Shown here in pieces: positions 60,872 to 64,000 of a stretch of 64,000 nt of DNA. The stretch's first letter is position 1. The number at the start of each line of letters is the position of its first letter. The translations under genes and the position numbers were made by a program. Source of the DNA: Alkalihalophilus pseudofirmus (GTDB taxonomy: Bacteria; Bacillota; Bacilli; Bacillales; Bacillaceae_D); the NCBI RefSeq assembly GCF_029094545.1, contig NZ_CP117835.1:2770001-2834000 (forward strand), given 5' to 3'. The notes beneath the pieces are model-generated. The model saw only the letters and a program-made list of their open reading frames with translations, was not told the DNA's origin and ran no database searches.

Positions 60872-62188
60872 TTAATAAATGGATGTTGTATCTTCAGTCA
60901 TATTTTCTAGAATTTCTTTTACTCGAGCTAAAAATCTTCCGCATACAAGCCCGTCAAGAACTCGGTGGTCTAGCGATAAGCAAAGATTAACCATACTGCG
61001 GATCGCAATCATATCACCAGTAGGACTCTCTACCACTACAGGACGCTTTACAATCGATTCAATCGACAGAATCGCTGCTTGAGGATGGTTAATAATCGGT
61101 GTTGATAAAACCGATCCAAATGAACCTGTATTATTTACTGTGAAGGTGCCTCCCTGCATATCCGCTCCAGATAGCTTTCCGGTACGAACTTTCGTTGCAA
61201 GTTCTTGCACCTCACGGCCGATTCCTTTAATCGTTTTCTCATCAGCATGCTTGATAACCGGGACATAAAGCGCATCATCGGTTGCCACAGCGATGGAGAT
61301 ATTAACATCTTTTTTCTGGATGATTTTATCTCCCGCCCACATTGAGTTTAATTGAGGGAATTCCTTTAAAGCTTCAACTGTTGCTTTAATAAAGAACGGC
61401 AGGAATGTTAGGTTAAATCCTTCTTTTTGTTTAAATTCACCTTTTACACTGTTACGGAAATGCACAAGATTTGTGACATCCACTTCAACCATTGTCCAAG
61501 CATGAGGCGCTTCATGCTTACTTTTAACCATGTTCGCTGCGATCGCTTTACGAACACCAGAAACAGGAATTTCCACATCACCAGCTGCTACAGGTATGTC
61601 CGCTTTATCAACAGACGGCGCTTGACTAGCTGAAGGTGCCTGCACTCCTTTAGATTCCGTACTTGTTTGGTTATTTTGTACAGGTGCAACAGATGACGCG
61701 GACTTTGGCTTGCTTGTCTGGCCTCCATTATCAATGACCTTTTGAATATCTTTGCGGGTAATTCTTCCGCCTTTACCACTGCCCTCAACTTGTGTTAAAT
61801 CAATACCATGCTCTTGAGACATTTTTAGGACGGCAGGTGAATAACGAGCTTTTTGAGAAGTATCTGCTTGTTCATTTGATGGCGCAGTTGCTGTACTTTC
61901 TGCTTTATCTGTTTCAACAGGTGCACTTGCTGCATTCGAAGATTCTTCACCTTCTACTTCAATCGTACAAACAGCCACACCAACTTCCACAGTCTCATCT
62001 TCTGCGACTAGAAGTTCTTTAATAGTACCCGTATAAGAAGACGGAACTTCAGCATTTACTTTATCTGTCATCACTTCTGCAAGTGGATCGTATTTATTTA
62101 CCTTGTCGCCTGGTTGAACGAGCCATTTACTAATCGTACCTTCTGTTACACTCTCACCAAGCTGCGGCATTGTAATTTCAGTAGCCAT
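60872..62188 (-). CDS. bkdB: Branched-chain 2-oxoacid dehydrogenase E2 (lipoamide acyltransferase)
   Basis: Core acyltransferase of the branched-chain 2-oxoacid dehydrogenase complex, supplying branched acyl-CoA for fatty-acid synthesis and Val/Leu/Ile breakdown. The 438 residues have an N-terminal lipoyl domain (MPQLGESVTEGTISKW; lipoylated Lys in VMTDKVNAEVPS) and an Ala/Pro-rich linker. A peripheral-subunit-binding domain (RYSPAVLKMSQEHGIDLTQV) and the catalytic domain with LSLDHRVLDGLVCGRFL follow. I start at ATG 62188 with GGAGGG upstream. It is the last gene of the operon. Confidence 0.95.
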   Translation of the reverse strand: MATEITMPQLGESVTEGTISKWLVQPGDKVNKYDPLAEVMTDKVNAEVPSSYTGTIKELLVAEDETVEVGVAVCTIEVEGEESSNAASAPVETDKAESTATAPSNEQADTSQKARYSPAVLKMSQEHGIDLTQVEGSGKGGRITRKDIQKVIDNGGQTSKPKSASSVAPVQNNQTSTESKGVQAPSASQAPSVDKADIPVAAGDVEIPVSGVRKAIAANMVKSKHEAPHAWTMVEVDVTNLVHFRNSVKGEFKQKEGFNLTFLPFFIKATVEALKEFPQLNSMWAGDKIIQKKDVNISIAVATDDALYVPVIKHADEKTIKGIGREVQELATKVRTGKLSGADMQGGTFTVNNTGSFGSVLSTPIINHPQAAILSIESIVKRPVVVESPTGDMIAIRSMVNLCLSLDHRVLDGLVCGRFLARVKEILENMTEDTTSIY

Positions 62189-62201
62189 AGGATCCCTCCG
62201 A

Positions 62202-63185
62202 TTAGAATTCTGCAAGCTCACGCATTGCTTTTTCAACTTTATCTGGGTTAATCATAAAGTATTTTTCCATTGTAGGTGCATAAGGCATTGCAGGTACATC
62301 TGGTCCTGCTAGACGCTGCACAGGTGCATCAAGATCAAATAAGCAATGTTCAGCGATAATAGCAGCTACCTCACCCATAATGCTGCCTTCTTTATTATCC
62401 TCTGTCACAAGTAGTACTTTACCTGTCTTACTAGCCGCTTCAATGATCGCTTCTTTATCAAGCGGATAGACTGTACGTAAATCAAGTACATGAGCTGAAA
62501 TACCATCTTTCTCAAGACGTTCTGCCGCTTGAAGAGCAAAATGTACGGAAAGACCATATGTAATGACGGTAATGTCATCACCTTCACGTTTCACATCCGC
62601 TTTACCAATCGGGAGTGTGTAGTCCTCTTCTGGAACTTCACCTTTAATCAAACGGTATGCGCGTTTATGTTCAAAGAATAGAACTGGATCTTCATCACGA
62701 ATGGCCGCTTTTAATAAACCTTTCACATCATATGGAGTAGAAGGCATAACAATCTTTAAGCCAGGAACACTTGCAAAAATAGCCTCCACAGATTGTGAAT
62801 GATAAAGTGCACCATGTACGCCGCCGCCATAAGGGGCACGAATGGTAATTGGACAATTCCAGTCATTATTGGAGCGATAACGAATTTTGGCTGCTTCTGA
62901 AATGATTTGGTTGACTGCAGGCATAATAAAATCTGCAAACTGCATCTCAGCAACAGGTCTCATTCCATACATTGCCGCACCAATTCCTACACCAGCAATA
63001 GCTGACTCTGCAAGCGGTGTATCAATAACACGCTCTTCTCCAAACTTTTCATAAAGACCGTTCGTTGCTCGGAATACCCCGCCGCGAGCACCAACATCCT
63101 CACCAAGTACAAATACTTTTTCATCGCGCTCCATCTCTTCTTTAAGCGCTAATGTTACAGCTTCGATATATGAAATAACTGCCAT
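62202..63185 (-). CDS. bkdAB: Branched-chain 2-oxoacid dehydrogenase E1 beta
   Basis: The beta subunit of the thiamine-diphosphate-dependent decarboxylase component. It is 327 residues. It has VFVLGEDVGARGGVFRATNG, RVIDTPLAESAIAGVGIGAA, EMQFADFIMPAVNQIISEAA, YGGGVHGALYHSQSVEA and VLLVTEDNKEGSIMGEVAAI, all standard. It follows bkdAA by 15 bases and precedes bkdB by 13 bases. Confidence 0.95.
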   Translation of the reverse strand: MAVISYIEAVTLALKEEMERDEKVFVLGEDVGARGGVFRATNGLYEKFGEERVIDTPLAESAIAGVGIGAAMYGMRPVAEMQFADFIMPAVNQIISEAAKIRYRSNNDWNCPITIRAPYGGGVHGALYHSQSVEAIFASVPGLKIVMPSTPYDVKGLLKAAIRDEDPVLFFEHKRAYRLIKGEVPEEDYTLPIGKADVKREGDDITVITYGLSVHFALQAAERLEKDGISAHVLDLRTVYPLDKEAIIEAASKTGKVLLVTEDNKEGSIMGEVAAIIAEHCLFDLDAPVQRLAGPDVPAMPYAPTMEKYFMINPDKVEKAMRELAEF

Positions 63186-63200
63186 GAGAAATCCCCCCTT

Positions 63201-64000
63201 CTATTCTGCGTACACGTGCTTCATTGCACTTTCTGGATCAGCATACGGTGCGTTCTCTGCATACTCTGTCGCATCATTAACAATCTTAGCTACGCGTTTT
63301 TCCATCTCTTCAAGTGATTGATCTGTTAGAAGACCCACTTCGCGTAAATATTCAGCAAAAGTAATAATCGAGTCAAGCTTCTTCGCTTCTTCTACCTCTT
63401 CACGAGAGCGGTAAGCACGATCGTCATCATCACTAGAGTGAGGAGTTAGACGATAAGATACTGTCTCGATTAAAGAAGGACCTTCCCCTCTGCGTCCGCG
63501 ATCTGCAGCTTCTTTAACAGCCGCATACACAGCTAGTGGATCATTTCCGTCTACTGTTACACCAGGCATACCATAACCAATAGCACGATCAGATACTTTT
63601 TCACATGCTAATTGCTTCTCGATTGGTACTGAGATGGCATATTTATTATTTTCACACATTAAAATAACCGGCAGTTTGTGTACCCCAGCGAAGTTTGCTC
63701 CTTCATGGAAATCTCCTTGGTTAGAAGACCCTTCACCAAACGTTGTAAAAGTAACAAAATCTTCCCCCTGCATTTTTCCTGCAAGTGCAATCCCAACAGC
63801 ATGAGGGACTTGTGTTGTAACAGGAGATGAACCTGTAACAATACGGTTTTTCTTTTGACCAAAGTGACCTGGCATTTGACGACCACCAGAGTTTGGATCT
63901 TCTGCTTTTGCAAAACCTGAAAGCATCAAGTCCGTAGCTGTCATTCCAAAGGTTAATACTACCCCCATATCGCGGTAGTATGGCAGAATATAATCTTTCT
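63201..64000 (-). CDS. bkdAA: Branched-chain 2-oxoacid dehydrogenase E1 alpha, 5' end missing
   Basis: About 266 C-terminal residues of the E1 alpha subunit. The frame runs open to the window edge (ILPYYRDMGVVL), so the gene continues. It contains the thiamine-diphosphate region TFGEGSSNQGDFHEGANFAG, the phosphorylation-loop-type SYRLTPHSSDDDDRAYRSRE and the terminal GDASDYAE-like helix. Upstream genes of the usual Bacillus operon (lpdV, buk, bcd, ptb) are presumably beyond the edge. Confidence 0.94.
   Translation of the reverse strand, partial: KDYILPYYRDMGVVLTFGMTATDLMLSGFAKAEDPNSGGRQMPGHFGQKKNRIVTGSSPVTTQVPHAVGIALAGKMQGEDFVTFTTFGEGSSNQGDFHEGANFAGVHKLPVILMCENNKYAISVPIEKQLACEKVSDRAIGYGMPGVTVDGNDPLAVYAAVKEAADRGRRGEGPSLIETVSYRLTPHSSDDDDRAYRSREEVEEAKKLDSIITFAEYLREVGLLTDQSLEEMEKRVAKIVNDATEYAENAPYADPESAMKHVYAE

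Overview
The window looks like a chromosomal segment of a low-GC Gram-positive spore-former of the family Bacillaceae, probably an alkaliphilic or halotolerant Bacillus relative. This is inferred from gene content. It has DapH/DapL-type lysine synthesis, a BrxB-type bacilliredoxin, a LexA-controlled Y-family polymerase with a YolD partner, a multi-PAS KinA/KinE-type histidine kinase, and a cobalamin operon in the CbiW-CbiH60-CbiX order known from Bacillus megaterium. AGGAGG-type ribosome binding sites and GTG/TTG starts are common. No phage, transposon or CRISPR array is visible, so this is core and metabolic-accessory chromosome.

Layout. 1-2190: end of a lysine/diaminopimelate pair (dapL, dapH) and an AEC permease. 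2270-8997: a gluconate-type island with a three-part TRAP transporter, a short 6-phosphogluconate dehydrogenase, a divergent RpiR regulator and a gluconokinase. 9006-17350: isocitrate lyase with a long leader, a lipoprotein, an MFS and a BCCT transporter, an MscS channel, a YtxH protein and biotin synthase behind a BirA-type operator. 17461-21723: a potassium channel followed upstream by a lipoprotein / ATP-grasp / DUF350 / ATP-grasp operon. This operon resembles the poorly understood E. coli ygiBC and yjfLMC sets. 21891-26340: a GNAT enzyme, an extra CbiA paralogue with an MFS transporter, and small unknowns. 26396-28680: a persulfide-handling operon with CstR/CsoR-type operators. 28763-35095: malate synthase G, an FdhF/YdeP molybdoenzyme with a long leader containing a terminator, and fdhD.

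35160-52683 is the dominant feature: 18 minus-strand genes from cbiW to btuF, preceded by two complete cobalamin riboswitches in series. The genes cover the anaerobic (early cobalt insertion) route from uroporphyrinogen III to adenosylated cobyrinate a,c-diamide, then a corrinoid ABC importer. An unexpected rubredoxin-like/methyltransferase fusion sits inside the importer genes. The late steps (CbiP, CbiB, CobU/S/T) are not in the window.

52811-64000: a decayed duplicate of tRNA-Val near the intact tRNA-Val(GAC), a membrane-anchored unknown, the histidine kinase, the SOS polymerase cassette, tRNA-Arg(CCG), brxB, a zinc-binding lipoprotein with five His-rich repeats and two Zur-type boxes, and the branched-chain 2-oxoacid dehydrogenase genes bkdAA-bkdAB-bkdB, whose first gene runs off the window.

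Start sites were re-chosen by ribosome binding site where the longest frame looked wrong. All family calls were made by eye from protein motifs and gene order, without database searches.
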